64,000 nt of DNA, taken from Piezodorus guildinii (Eukaryota > Arthropoda > Insecta > Hemiptera > Pentatomidae). Positions within the stretch are counted from its first letter, which is position 1; each line of letters opens with the position of its first letter. The translations under genes and the position numbers were made by a program. This document shows positions 22,401 through 35,200 of this stretch, piece after piece. The stretch spans positions 169,281,341 to 169,345,340 of the forward strand of contig CM041293.1 of NCBI GenBank assembly GCA_023052935.1, given 5' to 3'. The notes beneath the pieces were generated by a model. The model searched no databases. It worked only from the letters and a program-made list of their open reading frames with translations, and was not told the DNA's origin.

Positions 22401-23460
22401 CTACTTTTTTTACTACTACTAAGCCTTTTTTACTTTTTTACCATTCACTCAGAAAAGGCTCTTAGGCTCTTTGACTAAGAATATTAATTAATAAGCTTTG
22501 TCGGCAAAAGTCAAAAGGCATTTCCCAAACCCTCATGGATTGTCCGTGGGCTTGGCCTGTTTGTGGGCTGCCCCGCGGGCACTTTCCATATCAGCCCCTT
22601 CTCCCTTTGTCCGATAAGAGATCAATATTTTCCAAAATATGGGATTTTTTTCAAAAAGAAGATGGGAGAGAAGTGACGACATGGCAAAACCATTGGAAAG
22701 AGAAAGATTTTAGAAAAAATATTATCTTACTCAAAACGTTGTAATAAGTAATGGAGAGTGAGGAATGGGAATAGAGGAATAATAAATGTATTAATGAAAT
22801 GAAAATTATTATCGTATCAGGTTACTCCAAAATAGTCGGAAAATTGTGAAAACACTAAAAATCCATTGTTTTGTTTACAATATACAGCCAGAAAAGCGAA
22901 TGAACATTACCGTAAAATTAAATGCTAATTTTCATTTTAAGGGAAATTTCGAAAATTGTTGATGAATATTATACAGAAAAATTGTCTAGAAAACTATTGA
23001 TTAAAAGAAAATGTTTTAAACCCATCACAGTGCTTAATAAAGATCGAGATAAGACATGAGTCTTTTGTTATGAGCCTATAAGGCTCGAGCTTTTAGCTCG
23101 AGTCTCAGAGCCTTCAATTTTTGAGCCTTTTTTTTTACAAAACTAGCCAGAGCTTAAGTCCAAGCACTATTTATATACAAATACATCCCTATAAATTCAC
23201 TGGATGTATAATCCCTGGGCATTTAATTTAAGGATAAAAATTGCTTAATATTTAGTCAAACAAGTTTAAATTAAGACAATGTCTTCACGGGAATGAAAAA
23301 TTATTGTATAGAAAAATAATTGCTGGTGCGCGCAACACACTACTTTCACTTACCTGCGGTGTTAAAATTAATTTAGGAATTTTTGAAAGCATCTAGAGAT
23401 GAAAATAAACTGTTAAAGAATCAATAGCAGTTCTAATAGAAACATGTACAATGCCAATGC
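22401..23460. other. Unassigned DNA
   Basis: No gene supported. The words aggctc and gagcct recur near 22460-22480 and 23070-23125, partly as small inverted repeats around ctcgag. At 23354-23392 a 39-bp segment on the minus strand is bounded by TCTAG and GTAAGT and starts ATG. Its downstream flank recurs at 63780-63810, so it may be part of a repeat rather than an exon. Confidence 0.3.
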
Positions 23461-23748
23461 GGGATCACTTGTAGCTGGGTGGCTAGCGTAACAGCCTCCA
23501 TGCTAAAGGTCACGGGTTCAAACCCGTAGGTGGTCCTAGGATTTTTTAATGGGAGTAAAAAATCCTTAGTTACGCCGTCCTTCGGAGGGGACGTTAAAAG
23601 GTGGTCCCGAGCCTGTGCGATGTCAGGTACTCGTTAAAGATCCCTATCCTAATAAAACCTGGATAGGCAAAATTTAGGACTCCCACTGTAGCATCGTCCG
23701 ATTAGCCACAGTAGCATAAAGTGACGTTAAATAAATAAACAAACAACA
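23461..23748 (+). mobile_element. tRNA-derived SINE family 1, copy 1 (full length)
   Basis: A tRNA-like head carries an A-box-like block (tagctgggtggctagcg) and a B-box-like gggttcaaaccc. It is followed by a central body with ttcggaggggacgtt, a second block ggtactcgttaaagatccct and a tail ttaaataaataaacaaa. A 13-bp duplication acaatgccaatgc flanks it (23448-23460 and 23749-23761). SINEs of this type are transcribed by RNA polymerase III and mobilised by a LINE. Confidence 0.9.
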
Positions 23749-23774
23749 ACAATGCCAATGCCATCCATTTATGG

Positions 23775-23972
23775 AAAAATAAATAGAAACATGTGTTTTA
23801 TTAAATATTCTATTATAATATTATCTACGACAATCAGTTAATTTAATCGACTTTTTATCACTCTCTTACAATTTCTGTATTGGATAATATTTTTTCTGAA
23901 GTCTTTAGTTTTCCAAAGGTATATTATACATCTATATTACTGTTTTAATAATAAAAAAAAGAATTGCATAAA

Positions 23973-23990
<18 letters not shown>
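23775..23990 (-). repeat. Dispersed repeat R, left portion interrupted by LINE D
   Basis: Inverted relative to 51400-51545: it shares the block with acatgtgttttatta, attatctacgacaatcag and tttttatcactctc. The repeat resumes beyond the LINE at about 28480-28960, so LINE D landed inside a copy of R. Confidence 0.7.
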
Positions 23991-24004
<14 letters not shown>

Positions 24005-24374
24005 TTCTACTTCAGTTGTTTATCGAATTTGTTCAAATTATATATTTATCCAGAATGACCTCTTTGGATTGCAAAGTGATTAGACCGTGCTCTAAGCGTC
24101 TCCGCTTATAATATGATTTATCTGTTAATTTTACTACGTTTTAAGTTGTGATTTTTTAACAAAAAGGACCTGTGACGTTATTAGTTTTATTTAGTGTGAA
24201 GAGAAGAAGAACTTTTTGGTTTTTAATTATTTCTGATGTGAAAAACATGTGAACCATAAAGGTTAGTTTTTTTTTGTTTTTGTTACTTTTATTTTTCAAG
24301 TTTAAAACCTTTAAAAAAAAGACTGTAGTGAGCGATTAAACTTGAAAAACCTTAATCAGAAGAAGTGTGGGGCT
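23991..24374 (+). mobile_element. 5' UTR of LINE D
   Basis: Non-coding leader between a long poly-T run (23970-23998) and the ORF1 start. No promoter motif identified. The exact 5' end of the element is not fixed because no target duplication was found. Confidence 0.5.
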
Positions 24375-25631
24375 ATGTCGCTCGAAGAACCAGGTAATAT
24401 GGAGCTGCAAGAAGAGGCAGGTCCGTCAACGACCAATGAGGTTACTAACGAATGGGAACTTGTTACGGGACGAAAAAGGCCATCTCCTTCATCTGACCCA
24501 AGAATTATCAATAAAAAACGTAATCAAGTAGAAGTTAGCAACAGGTATGACCCTCTTCTAAATACAAGTAGTGTCGAACCTGACATGCCGCCAAATCAAA
24601 TAGACAATGCAAAGGTAAAACCACCTCCTATATTTCTAAAAGGTATTCAAAACATAGAAGCGTTAATAGCATTTTTGAAAAAAGAAATAGGCAATAGTTA
24701 TTTTAACATTAAAGCTACAGCCAGAAACACAATAATTTACCCAGCCACGCCGGAATCATATAGAACAGCAGTACGGTGCTTGAAAAAAGTGAAAGCCGAC
24801 TTTCATACCTACCAGCTGCCTGAAGATAAAAATGCGAGAGTGGTTATAAAGGGCCTCCATTCTTCCACCCCAGCATCAGTAATTAAAGAAGAATTGAAGA
24901 GTTTCGGCTACGAAGCTACAAATGTCACAAATGCTATCTCGGCCAGGACTAAATTACCATTACAAATGTTTTTCGTTGATATCACGAAAAACACTTTTAA
25001 TGAAAAAATATTTGATATCAACTATATTTATTACACCCGAATAAAGGTGGAAGAGGCTCGCAAAAAAAGGGAAATACCTCAGTGCTTTAGCTGCCAGGGT
25101 TTTGCCCACACCAAATCATATTGTAACCATCAGCCTCGCTGTGTACGGTGCGGTGAAGCCCACGAAACCTCTGCATGCCTTAAAACTAAAGACACGCCTG
25201 CGAAATGTGCCAACTGTGAAGGGGCACATCCCGCCAACTACAGAGGATGCCAGACCCTCAAAAATCTGAGAGCACAGCGAACCCAAAGGTACCGCCCGCC
25301 GCCGGTGTCTGTCGAACCCCCTCCGAACCTAGAACAGTATCCAGCACTACCGCACAGCCTTCATCAACCAGCGCCTCCAGAACCTGTTCGTGCACCCCCA
25401 AGGATGGACCGCCAATTCGGAACTCGGCCCAGCGTTGAAGCTCAGCAGCAACCACAAGCAAGATCAGGTATGAGGGAAGACAGTAAACAGCTGGTGCCCC
25501 CAGCTGGCTCTGTTCCTTTTCCACAGACAGATTTAATAAATAATTTAAATGCCCTCATCCAGCCCCTTTACAGCCTAATTAGCCAAATATCTCAACTCAC
25601 TCAAGCTTTAGCTACAACTTATGGACATTAG
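24375..25631 (+). CDS. LINE D ORF1: Gag-like zinc-knuckle protein
   Basis: A frame of 418 codons from ATG 24375; upstream in-frame codons to 24342 lack an ATG. Jockey-clade ORF1 proteins bind the element RNA and form ribonucleoprotein particles with ORF2 protein. Residues 1-90 are polar and low in structure. A central fold (about 95-235) contains the Gag-like region. Three CCHC-type zinc knuckles follow: CFSCQGFAHTKSYC, CVRCGEAHETSAC and CANCEGAHPANYRGC. The tail (about 300-418) is Pro/Gln-rich with a Leu/Ile-rich end. The last 11 bases overlap the ORF2 start, a usual arrangement for translational coupling. The frame is intact, so this copy is relatively young. Confidence 0.85.
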   Translation: MSLEEPGNMELQEEAGPSTTNEVTNEWELVTGRKRPSPSSDPRIINKKRNQVEVSNRYDPLLNTSSVEPDMPPNQIDNAKVKPPPIFLKGIQNIEALIAFLKKEIGNSYFNIKATARNTIIYPATPESYRTAVRCLKKVKADFHTYQLPEDKNARVVIKGLHSSTPASVIKEELKSFGYEATNVTNAISARTKLPLQMFFVDITKNTFNEKIFDINYIYYTRIKVEEARKKREIPQCFSCQGFAHTKSYCNHQPRCVRCGEAHETSACLKTKDTPAKCANCEGAHPANYRGCQTLKNLRAQRTQRYRPPPVSVEPPPNLEQYPALPHSLHQPAPPEPVRAPPRMDRQFGTRPSVEAQQQPQARSGMREDSKQLVPPAGSVPFPQTDLINNLNALIQPLYSLISQISQLTQALATTYGH

Positions 25632-28320
25632 TTCTCTGACTGTTGGCTCCCTGTCAATCCTTCTTTGGAACGCAAACGGACTACTTCGACATAAAACTGA
25701 ACTGGAACTTTATGTTCATCAAAAACGTATTGACATTGTACTTCTGACGGAAACACATCTCACATCACGTAACAAACTTTATATACCAAATTATACTTTA
25801 TACAGAACAGACCACCCCGATAATACTTCTCATGGAGGGACAGCTATATTAATAAAATCTAACCTTAAACATAACCCTATCCACGTAGACTCGACGGCTC
25901 AGATACAAATAACAGGAACACAAATACAGACCAAATACAAAACTATAACACTTGCTTCCATTTACTGTCCCCCTAAATACAGCATTACTGAACAAATGTT
26001 TATTAAACTATTTAAATCATTTGGTAGAACATTCCTTGCAGGAGGCGACTTCAACGCGAAACACCAATACTGGGGTTCACGATTATGCACACCAAGGGGC
26101 AGGAGACTCAAGTCTGCTGTTACCCAGCTATCATTAACGGTATTTGCCCCCGACAGACCAACTTACTTACCGAATTCTCAATACAAAAAACCTGATGTAC
26201 TGGACTTTTTTATAGCCAAAGACTTGTCTCTACCTATTACAATTACAACTGAAACAGACCTTGGCTCTGATCATTTACCGGTGAACTTGATGTTGGGGGT
26301 GGAAAAATCCTTTGTGGAAAAAAAACCATCGCTTACATATGGCATCATCAATTGGGACCTTTTTTCTGAACGAATTAATGCCCAGCTGACCGTTCCTAAA
26401 GCATTAAAAACCGAAAAGGATTTGGAAGAAGCGGTTGAACTCTTCACGACAACTATTCAAGAAGCTGCTTGGTCCTCACAAGAGACAAAAATAAGGCAAA
26501 CAGTAAGCTCACCGTCCTACCCTCAATATATCAGAGACTTAATCAGAGCCAAAAGACGGACAAGAAAATTATGGCAGACCAACAGACTTCCTTCTGACAG
26601 ACGACTTTTTAATAAACTTAACAACGAACTAAAAAGAGAAATACGGAAATTTAAACAAACTAATTTTGACATCTATCTGAAAAACTTGACGACGTATGAC
26701 AACAGCCTTTGGCGACATACTAAGCGACTTCTAAAGCATCACGAAGTATCTGTCCCATTGAGAAAAGGCGATGGTTCCTGGGCTGTGTCGGACAGAGAGA
26801 AATCCGCACTTTTTTCTGACCACCTTTCAACTGTTTTTCATCCTCACATAGACTTAACAGACATACACCACGAAAATTATGTGCAGAAATTCTTAGACTC
26901 CCCTCTTCCTATGTCTCTTCCGCCAAAATCCTTTACTCCTTCCGAAGTATCTAGACAGATTATGAAAATGCCAAAAAGGAAGACTCCTGGTGATGACCTT
27001 ATCACTGCTGAGGTACTTCGAAAAATCCCCAGAAAAGCTTTAGTCTTTCTTACAATACTGTACAACGCTATACTTAGGACAACTAAATTCCCTATTCAAT
27101 GGAAATATTCTACAATTTTAATGGTACACAAACCCAACAAGGACAAACATAGACCTGACTCTTATAGACCTATTAGCCTTCTTCCGGTATGTTCTAAAAT
27201 ATTTGAAAAACTCTAGCACGAACGCATTATTAACATACTGACAGATCAAGACATATTACCAGATCACCAATTTGGATTTCGATCTTCTCATTCCACAACA
27301 CAACAGCTACACAGAGTTACTGACTTTATTTCTACTGCTCTAGAACTAAAACAATACGCATCTGGGGCATTTTTGGATGTTACTCAGGCTTTTGATAGGG
27401 TGTGGCACCAGGGTCTTCTTTTTAAACTGAAACCTATTCTTCCTTGCACATATTATTTAGTTCTACAGTCTTTTCTTCATGACCGTTTCTTCTCTGTCCG
27501 ACAGGGTTCAGAGACCTCATCAATAAAACCAATCTGTGCAGGTGTTCCCCAAGGTTCTATCCTGGCCCCACTTCTCTACCTTATATACACTTATGACTTA
27601 CCAACAGACCAAAACATCCTAACTGCGACATATGCCGACGACATTGCTCTTATTACGAGAAACACAGACCCAATACAGACCAGTATGACATTACAACACC
27701 ACTTGGACAATGTACAAAACTGGTGTAAGAAATGGAAATTAAAAATTAACCATGACAAGTCACAACATGTTACATTTACTTTAAGACACGGAACCTGCCC
27801 TCCAGTTTATATAGACAACCACCAGATACCACAAACAAATACAGTAACGTACTTGGGACTAATCTTTGACAAAAGATTGACATGGGGCCCACACGTCAAA
27901 ACAAAACGCAAAACTTTAAACTTTCGACTCAGATTATTATATTCGATACTACATAAACACTCTAAATTACGCATAAGACAGAAGCTTAACGTATATACTT
28001 ATTTATTAAAACCTATATGGACTTACGCATGCCAAATTTACGGACCTTCTAAAAAGACACACATTCATAAAATACAAACCTTTCAATCCAAATTTTTAAG
28101 ACTGACAACGAAATCACCACCTTATGTTTCAAACGATACTCTTCATACCGACTTACGCATTCCGACTGCAACAAACCACATTCGAATGTCGTACAAAAGA
28201 TTTTACGACAAACTACATGGACACACTAACCAATTTGTTCAAAATATGGCTACAACTGACATCCCTGACATAACTCGGCGAAGACTGAAAAGGAGTTGGA
28301 TGAGGGACCTCCTAGCCTAA
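25621..28320 (+). pseudogene. LINE D ORF2: endonuclease-reverse transcriptase with one in-frame stop
   Basis: One frame of 899 codons, uninterrupted apart from a TAG at 27214-27216 (codon 532). The N-terminal APE-type endonuclease (about residues 10-225) shows LLWNANG, LLTETHL, GGDFNAKHQYWGS and SDHLPV, the active-site blocks that nick target DNA. The RT domain follows, with YRPISLLPVCSKIFEKL just before the stop, then FGFRSSHSTT, the AFDRVWH region, GVPQGS and the catalytic Tyr-Ala-Asp-Asp at 27631-27642. The C-terminal region ends RRRLKRSWMRDLLA. The stop falls in the RT finger region, so an unread-through product would keep endonuclease but lose polymerase. Start chosen at the ATG overlapping the ORF1 stop. 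Confidence 0.9.
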
Positions 28321-28478
28321 AATAATAGATCCTGTTTGAATGTCAGGAGGATGCACCACTGGGTGCTGTCTCCCTCATGCCTAACCATGCCATGTCTTCT
28401 TGTTTATAAAATCCCATTTGCTTATTGTAAACATTTTACAGGTGCAAATAAAATCATTTATGACAAAAAAAAAAAAAA
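28321..28478 (+). mobile_element. 3' UTR and poly(A) tail of LINE D
   Basis: A short 3' UTR with an AATAAA signal at about 28447 and an A run at about 28464-28477 marks the end of the element. Confidence 0.8.
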
Positions 28479-28965
28479 TATATTTATCCATTTTTATCAA
28501 TGCAAAAAAATTAATTGTTATTTTTTAAAAATCTACAAATTTGGAGGTACTTTAGAGGTAGAAAATTTAAACTATCGGCATTTAAGCCCTGTCACACTAT
28601 TTCAATCAGAATGAAACCTACATAATATTAATGCCCATTAAATTTTACATCTATATCGGGTGTTCAATTAAAATCATTAGAGGCGTTTTTGAGAAAATCG
28701 TAAAAAGGTGGAAAATGTATGATATAAAGTGACACTTTCGGTAAACTGATTTAATGAAAAAGTTGCAGTAACATCTCGGTTTTTAATTCTGAAATATCAG
28801 TTTCTTACGACTTTTCGTGTCCGTGCTAGACTTACCACACACACAGACATTTTAGTAGACTTGGTCATTTGAACTCAGGGGCCCTAAAAGGTGTATTTTC
28901 GTTGAAAAAATTTTCAAGATCGCAATACTTTCCCTTACTATATACCCGTATTTCATATTTAGATA
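28479..28965 (-). repeat. Dispersed repeat R, right portion interrupted by LINE D
   Basis: Inverted relative to about 50813-51270. Shared blocks include ggtactttaga, atcggcatttaagccctgtc, the segment ending gaaaatcgtaaaaaggtg, and the terminal gatcgcaatactttccctta. Continuation of the R copy at 23775-23990. Confidence 0.8.
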
Positions 28966-29220
28966 TGTGAAAGTAAATAAAAAACTGCTTCTATAACAAT
29001 GATAAAGATAAGTATTTAAAAAAAAATTTGAAATTTATGTTTTTAAATTAACAAAAAATATCTGAGGTCAACACTATTATATTATGTTTGTTTCCGTTGA
29101 AAATTTTCAGAATCGCATTGTTTTTCCTCACTAGATATTTTCTATACAACAAAGTGAAAGTATGATGAAGTATTGTAATTCCTGAATGAAAATGATTTAA
29201 AAAAGGTTTAGCCAACTCAC
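28966..29220. other. Intronic or unassigned DNA
   Basis: A/T-rich, nothing recognised apart from a second weak match to the R terminal block near 29095-29150. Confidence 0.3.
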
Positions 29221-32200
29221 CGTAGATGTTGAGGGTGCATATATGTCGAACTCATCTACACTTTGAACACGCTATAAAAACAAAACAAAAAAAAAAACAA
29301 CATTATTATGGAATTATTATCCAGTAATTAATTAAATAAACTTTGTACATTATTACTAAAATTAATAAGGTTTCTTGTTACTTACATATGAATAAGAGTG
29401 TTCTCTTAGAACATCTAAGAAATTAGCAGATGTACTGCTAGAAGAGGATGTGGTATTTGTTCCCGCCTGCAACCAAAGGTTTTTCGCTAAGGTTAATATA
29501 AAAGAAGTAGATGAACAAAGTTTAAATAAGATTTTTTTTCGAGTTAATCCATTCATTAAACTCTAAAGACATTAATTTAATAATCTCAATATCGTTTCAA
29601 TAGATATGCAAAACAACAATGTTCAATTAAATATTTTTCGATATCTAGAAATGAGTCTTATAAAATTAACTGGAAAGGTATGTACCTATAAATATATATA
29701 TCGGGTTCTTTCACATGAAAGGTCCGTTTTTATAATTTCTGAAATACATAACGGATTTTGCAGGTCTCTGTTGTTTTCTTCCGAATGTGTACTTATTTAA
29801 AGTAAACAGTTACTAATCCACTACCTTTGTATTTTAAACATTAGCTTCCCAATCAATTACCCACTTTTTAGTATACATCCATGAACATGGAAACACGCGA
29901 TTTTCGAGTAATATTTTTGTACGAGTTTAAACTCGGCCATTCAGCAGCTGAGGCCGCTAGAAATGTTTGCAAGGCGTTTGGGAAAGGGAGTGTTAATGAA
30001 CGAACCATTCGCCGTTGGTTTGTCAAGTTTTCAGATGGGGATACCGACTTGGAGGGATCACATGTAGCTGGGTGGCTAGCGTAACAGCCTCCCATGCTAA
30101 AGGTCACGGGTTCAAACCCGCAGGTGGTCCTAGGATTTTTTATTGGGAGTAAAAAATCCTTAGTTACGCCGTCCTTCGGAGGGGACGTTAAAAGGTGGTC
30201 CCGAGCCTGTGCGATGTCAGGTACTCGTTAAAAATCCCTATCCTAATAAAACCTGGATAGGCAAAATTTAGGACTCCCACTGTAGCATCGTCCGATTAGC
30301 CATAGCAGCATAAAGTGACGTTAAATAAATAAACAAAACCGACTTGGAAAACTTCCCCCGAGGAAGACCTTCGTCCGTAATAGACAACCTCAAACATACA
30401 GTAGAAGGAAACCCCTATCAAACAGTTAAAGGACTCTCAGCACAACTAAATGCAAGTGCATCTACCGTTTCCAGACATTTAAAGTGTATAGGGAAAGTAA
30501 AAAAGCTCGATACATGTGTACCTCGTGATCTCACTGAGCGGCAGCAAGACCCCATGTTTCAAAACATACCGTGCAAAAATTGAAAGAACTGGGCTACGAA
30601 GTTCTTCCGCACCCACCATATTCTCCCGACTTGTCTCCAACAGATTACCACCTGGTTCAGGAATTTAGACAACTTCGTCAAAGGAAAACTTTTTGAAAAT
30701 GATGATCAAGTGAAAAGTGCGTTTTCAGATTTTGTTTCACTTCAAAGCTTTTCAGTTCGGGGATAAAAAAGATGGTGTCACGTTGGGAAAAATGTGTAGA
30801 AAAAGAAGGTAAATACTTCGAATAAAATTATCTTGTTTTCATATCGTATTTTTAATCAAAATCCTTTACATTTAAAACAGAAATTTCATGTGACACAACC
30901 CAATAAATAGGAAAAGAGAGGGAGAATGAAAGAGTGATTATATGAAATTTGATAGAACACTAAGTACTATGAAGCTGGTCCACTAACGTTAAGGCTTTTT
31001 ACCAGTCGAGGACTTCAGGAGTTTTAAGGCCCAAATTTGGACAATCACAGAATCGTTCCATTTAAAGATCTGATTTATAAGGACTGCAAGTTTAGGGGTC
31101 GTGTTCTTGTAAAGTTAACAAGTATTCTCTTACAAGAACATGTGGACCAGTTTTTTAAATCAAATTTCATATAATAACACTTAAAAACGTCTTATATTCT
31201 GTTTTCTCACAAAATAGTAAACCTGCAGTGGGTTAATTTTTTTAAAACGCGCACCATTTTGCGATACAGCGCGTATTATGATTACATAACATAATTTAAC
31301 ATATTCTCATTTCATATTTTGAACAGAGTTTTGTGCAATTTTAGTGATTATCTTCTACGTGTTCTCATCCTTCAATCTTTTCTTAATGACAGAATTTTCA
31401 GCGTTTGTGAAGGCACAGAAGTGTCTACGACTGGACCAGCCTTACTAGGAGTACCTCTTGAGTCAGTTCTTGTTTCACCACTTTACGTAATACACACACA
31501 TGACATGCCAACCAACACCGAATCTGACAGCGAAGCATGTGGACGATTCAACTATATTAAAAAAAAATCTAATAGCCTCACATACATTACAATTAAACCG
31601 AACAAGACTTCACGTTTAGTGCAAACTTAAGAAAATTCGATTTAACTGAAGCAAATTTCAAGTTTTTACTTTTACCCTACGACTTGAGACATACCATCCA
31701 ACATATCTTTGCAACATTAAAATTTCGTTTCTTTTCTCTTATAATTTTTTAGGAAGTTTGTTTAATACTTCAAATTAAAAAAAAAACCACTCCTTTACTT
31801 CCTTTTCCTAGACTGAGCTCAAATCCCTTATTACCCCTCTCATCTCCTTGTTAACAAACTTAGTATCCAACCTAATCCAAGTTCCCAGAAATCCATAAAT
31901 GACACAAAAAAAGTCCTTTTCCATTCTCCTTTGGAATGCGAATGGAGTTCGAAATCACATTAACGAACTAACTACATTTTACTACACGACAAACATATTG
32001 ACATAGCCCTTATAACTGAAACACGACTGACCAACAAACGATTATTCAACATCCCTGACTACCGAATATACAGAACAGACCATCCCGATGGAACAGCTCA
32101 TGCCGGCACTGCGGTCATCATCCATAGCTCCCTCTCCCACCACTCATTTCCCCTGCCAGTTCACGATTTTCTTCAAACCACTGCTATAAAAATACAAACC

Positions 32201-35200
32201 AGTCATTTTCCTTTAACAGTGGTAGCAGCATACTCCCCACCTAAAAAACCGATTTCCGCAATCCAATTTAATTCCTTCCTAAATTCTCTGGACCATCATT
32301 TCCTTATAGGTGCAGACTTAAATGCAAAACACCAGCAGTGGGGGGCTAGAACTGCGAATTCTCGCGGGCGAACACTGCAGTCTGCACTCTGTTCCACCCA
32401 TAGTAACATCCTCTCTCCCGACTCTCCCACCTATTGGCCCACTGATCCTAGCCGTAATCCCGACCTACTAGATATCTTCATCCACAAAGGCCTAGGACCG
32501 CTAAATCATTCTGTCTCCCGGCTCGATGACCTATCCTCAGATCACAGCCCTCTTATCCTAACTCTTTCATTATCACCTATACTAAAACTCCAGTTAACTG
32601 GACCCTCTTCCGTGAAATCATAACCGATGCAATAGACCTCAGAGTATCCCTCAAAACTCCTCAAGAACTAGACGATGCTGTTAATTCCTTCACCATCCTG
32701 ATCCAACAAGCAGCCTGGAATGCATCTTCACCTTCCCCTTCCCCTCTTCACTACAAGAAGAATCCTATACCCCAAGACCTCCAAGATCTAATCCACACTA
32801 AGAGATGTTCCAGAATCCTCTGGCAAAGAACCAGGCACCCAGACGATCGGAAATCCTACATCTATTATACCAAATTAGTTAAACAGAAATTAGACTCCTT
32901 TAGATCCAACTCCTACAATTCCTACCTCTCCTCATTATCCATTACCGATAATTCTCTCTGGAGAATAACCAAAAAAGTTCTTAATCGCCATACTATCACC
33001 CATCCTCTCCGACGTGCCGATGGTTCCTGGGCTTCGTCAGAGGAGACTAGAGCAGAAGAATTTGCCCAGTACCTCTCTATCATATTCACCCCCCATCCCA
33101 ACCACAATTCCACTCATACTGATGGCGTATAAGGATTCCTCTCTTCACCAATACCTCTCTCTCTACCTCCTAAAGCTGTTAACCCCTCTGAGGTCAAATT
33201 CCTTATAAATAAACTAAAACCTCGTAAATCTCCTGGCCATGACCTCCTCAGCTCCAAGATCCTTCGACAGCTGCCTCAAAAAGCAATTATATTCCTTACT
33301 TACCTGTATAATTGTATCCTCCGCACAGCCCACTTTCCTCTGTTATGGAAACACTCCATTATTATCCTCTTTCTTAAACCTGGTAAACCTCCCAACAACG
33401 CCTCATCCTACAGACTAATCAGCCTCCTCCCTATCCTTTCAAAAATTTTTGAAAAAATCCTACTTAAACGTATCCTACATTTAATTGAAATTCCTTCCCA
33501 CCAGTTCGGATTCCGCTCTGGGCACTCCACTGTACAGCAAGGTCTAAGAGTGGTTGACCATTTATCCTCTGCACTTGAAAACAAGCAGTACTGCACTGGT
33601 GCCTTTCTGGACATTGCTCAGGCATTCGAGCGGGTCTGGCACGATGGCTTGATTTTCAAACTAAAATCCGTATTACCCCAATCCCTATATCTAATCCTAA
33701 GATCCTATCTCTCTAACCGTTCCTTCAGAGTCCGCTGTGGTTCAGAGTTATCCACTTGTTACCCAATCGAGGCCGGCGTACCTCAAGGAAGCGTCCTAGG
33801 TCCTATCCTCTATATCTTGTTTACAGCTGATATACCTTTAGATCCTGATACCTTCCTAGCATCTTTTGCCGATGATACTGTCATTCTATCAACCCATTCA
33901 GACCCAGAACTGGCATCTTTCCATCTCCAAAGACACCTCTCCTTGATTGGACATTGGTGCGACAATTGGCGCATCAAAGTCAATCAATCCAAAAGTAAGC
34001 ACGTCACCTTCACCCTCCGACGTAAATCACAAGTTCATTTCAACTCTATACCACTTCCCTGTTCCGACACAGTCCGGTATTTGGGTTTCCTACTAGACAA
34101 AAGACTGACCTGGAACCCACATACTCGACTTAAAAGACAAGAGCTCAACAGAAGATACGGACAGTTATATAGATTATTGAAGAGAACATCACAACTTTCC
34201 GTTGGAAACAAACTATTAATTTACAAGACAATTCTCAAACCTATGTGGACCTACGGAATTGAACTATGGGGTACTACTAAATTTTCGAACATCAAACGTA
34301 TCCAATCCTTTCAGTCCAAAGTCCTTAGAACAATAGTCAATGCTCCCTATTATGTTACAAACAAGACCTTACATCATGACCTCAAGATCCCTTATGTCCT
34401 TGATCTCATCCCATCCAAATTCTCAACTTTCCACCAGAAACTTGCTCACCTTCCTAATCCCCTGGCACAATCCCTATCTAGTACCAACCATCCTTACAAC
34501 CCTCCTCGTAGGTTGAGCGCGCAATGGCCGAGAGATCTCTTATAAATATGCAACTAGAGTGCTGGCAATGGCCAACTTCTCCACTCATGCCTGAGAGTGT
34601 GTGGCTCTAGCGCCCTCACTCAGTCTCCACTGACTAGATTGGTGAAGCGGCTGACTGAGAGGCGCTGGGATCTCCTGACATTGTTCCATTTCTGGATGCA
34701 GAGGTTCGATTCGGAGTTCCCAGGGGCAGTATGTAAATATTGTATATAGGTATGAATGTGGCCAAGATTGTAATTATTTTCTTTTTTTTTTCATTTATTT
34801 TATTTTATTTATTTATTTTTTTTTCTTCTTTTGTTATTGAGGCATTTTACTTTTTAATTGTTTTACTTTGTACATATGGAATGAATGACTTCTTTTATCT
34901 CTAATACTTATTGCCCACGATAGTGGCAGATTGTATTACTTCTCAATAAAGCAATATTACTACTACTACTTCCTTTTCTTACACCTTTATTTTTCTTCTC
35001 AATCTAATACATAGTTTTTCGGGGTTCTTTCCCCATTATCATGACTTTTTTAAAAATCACTTTTTGATACCCAACACGTTTTTGAAACCAGTTTGATGTT
35101 TATGGAAACAGTCAGCCAATAAACATCAAAGCTAGAAATTTAATATAGTGTGTTGTGTGTTAAAAAGTGTTTTTAAAAAAAGTTTTAATAATGGGGAAAG

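Noticed and set aside
22535..22744. Frame of 69 codons with Trp/Pro-rich start
   Set aside because: No domain, no repeat relation and no splice context; not distinguishable from chance.
23461..23535. Functional tRNA gene
   Set aside because: A and B boxes are present but no complete cloverleaf; the same sequence heads every SINE copy with target duplications.
24342..24374. Upstream extension of LINE D ORF1
   Set aside because: Begins at TTG; the first ATG in frame is 24375, the more likely start in a eukaryote.
25258..25524. Minus-strand frame of 88 codons across LINE D ORF1
   Set aside because: It lies opposite the zinc-knuckle and Pro/Gln-rich part of ORF1, is explained by the G/C-rich codons there, and has no domain.
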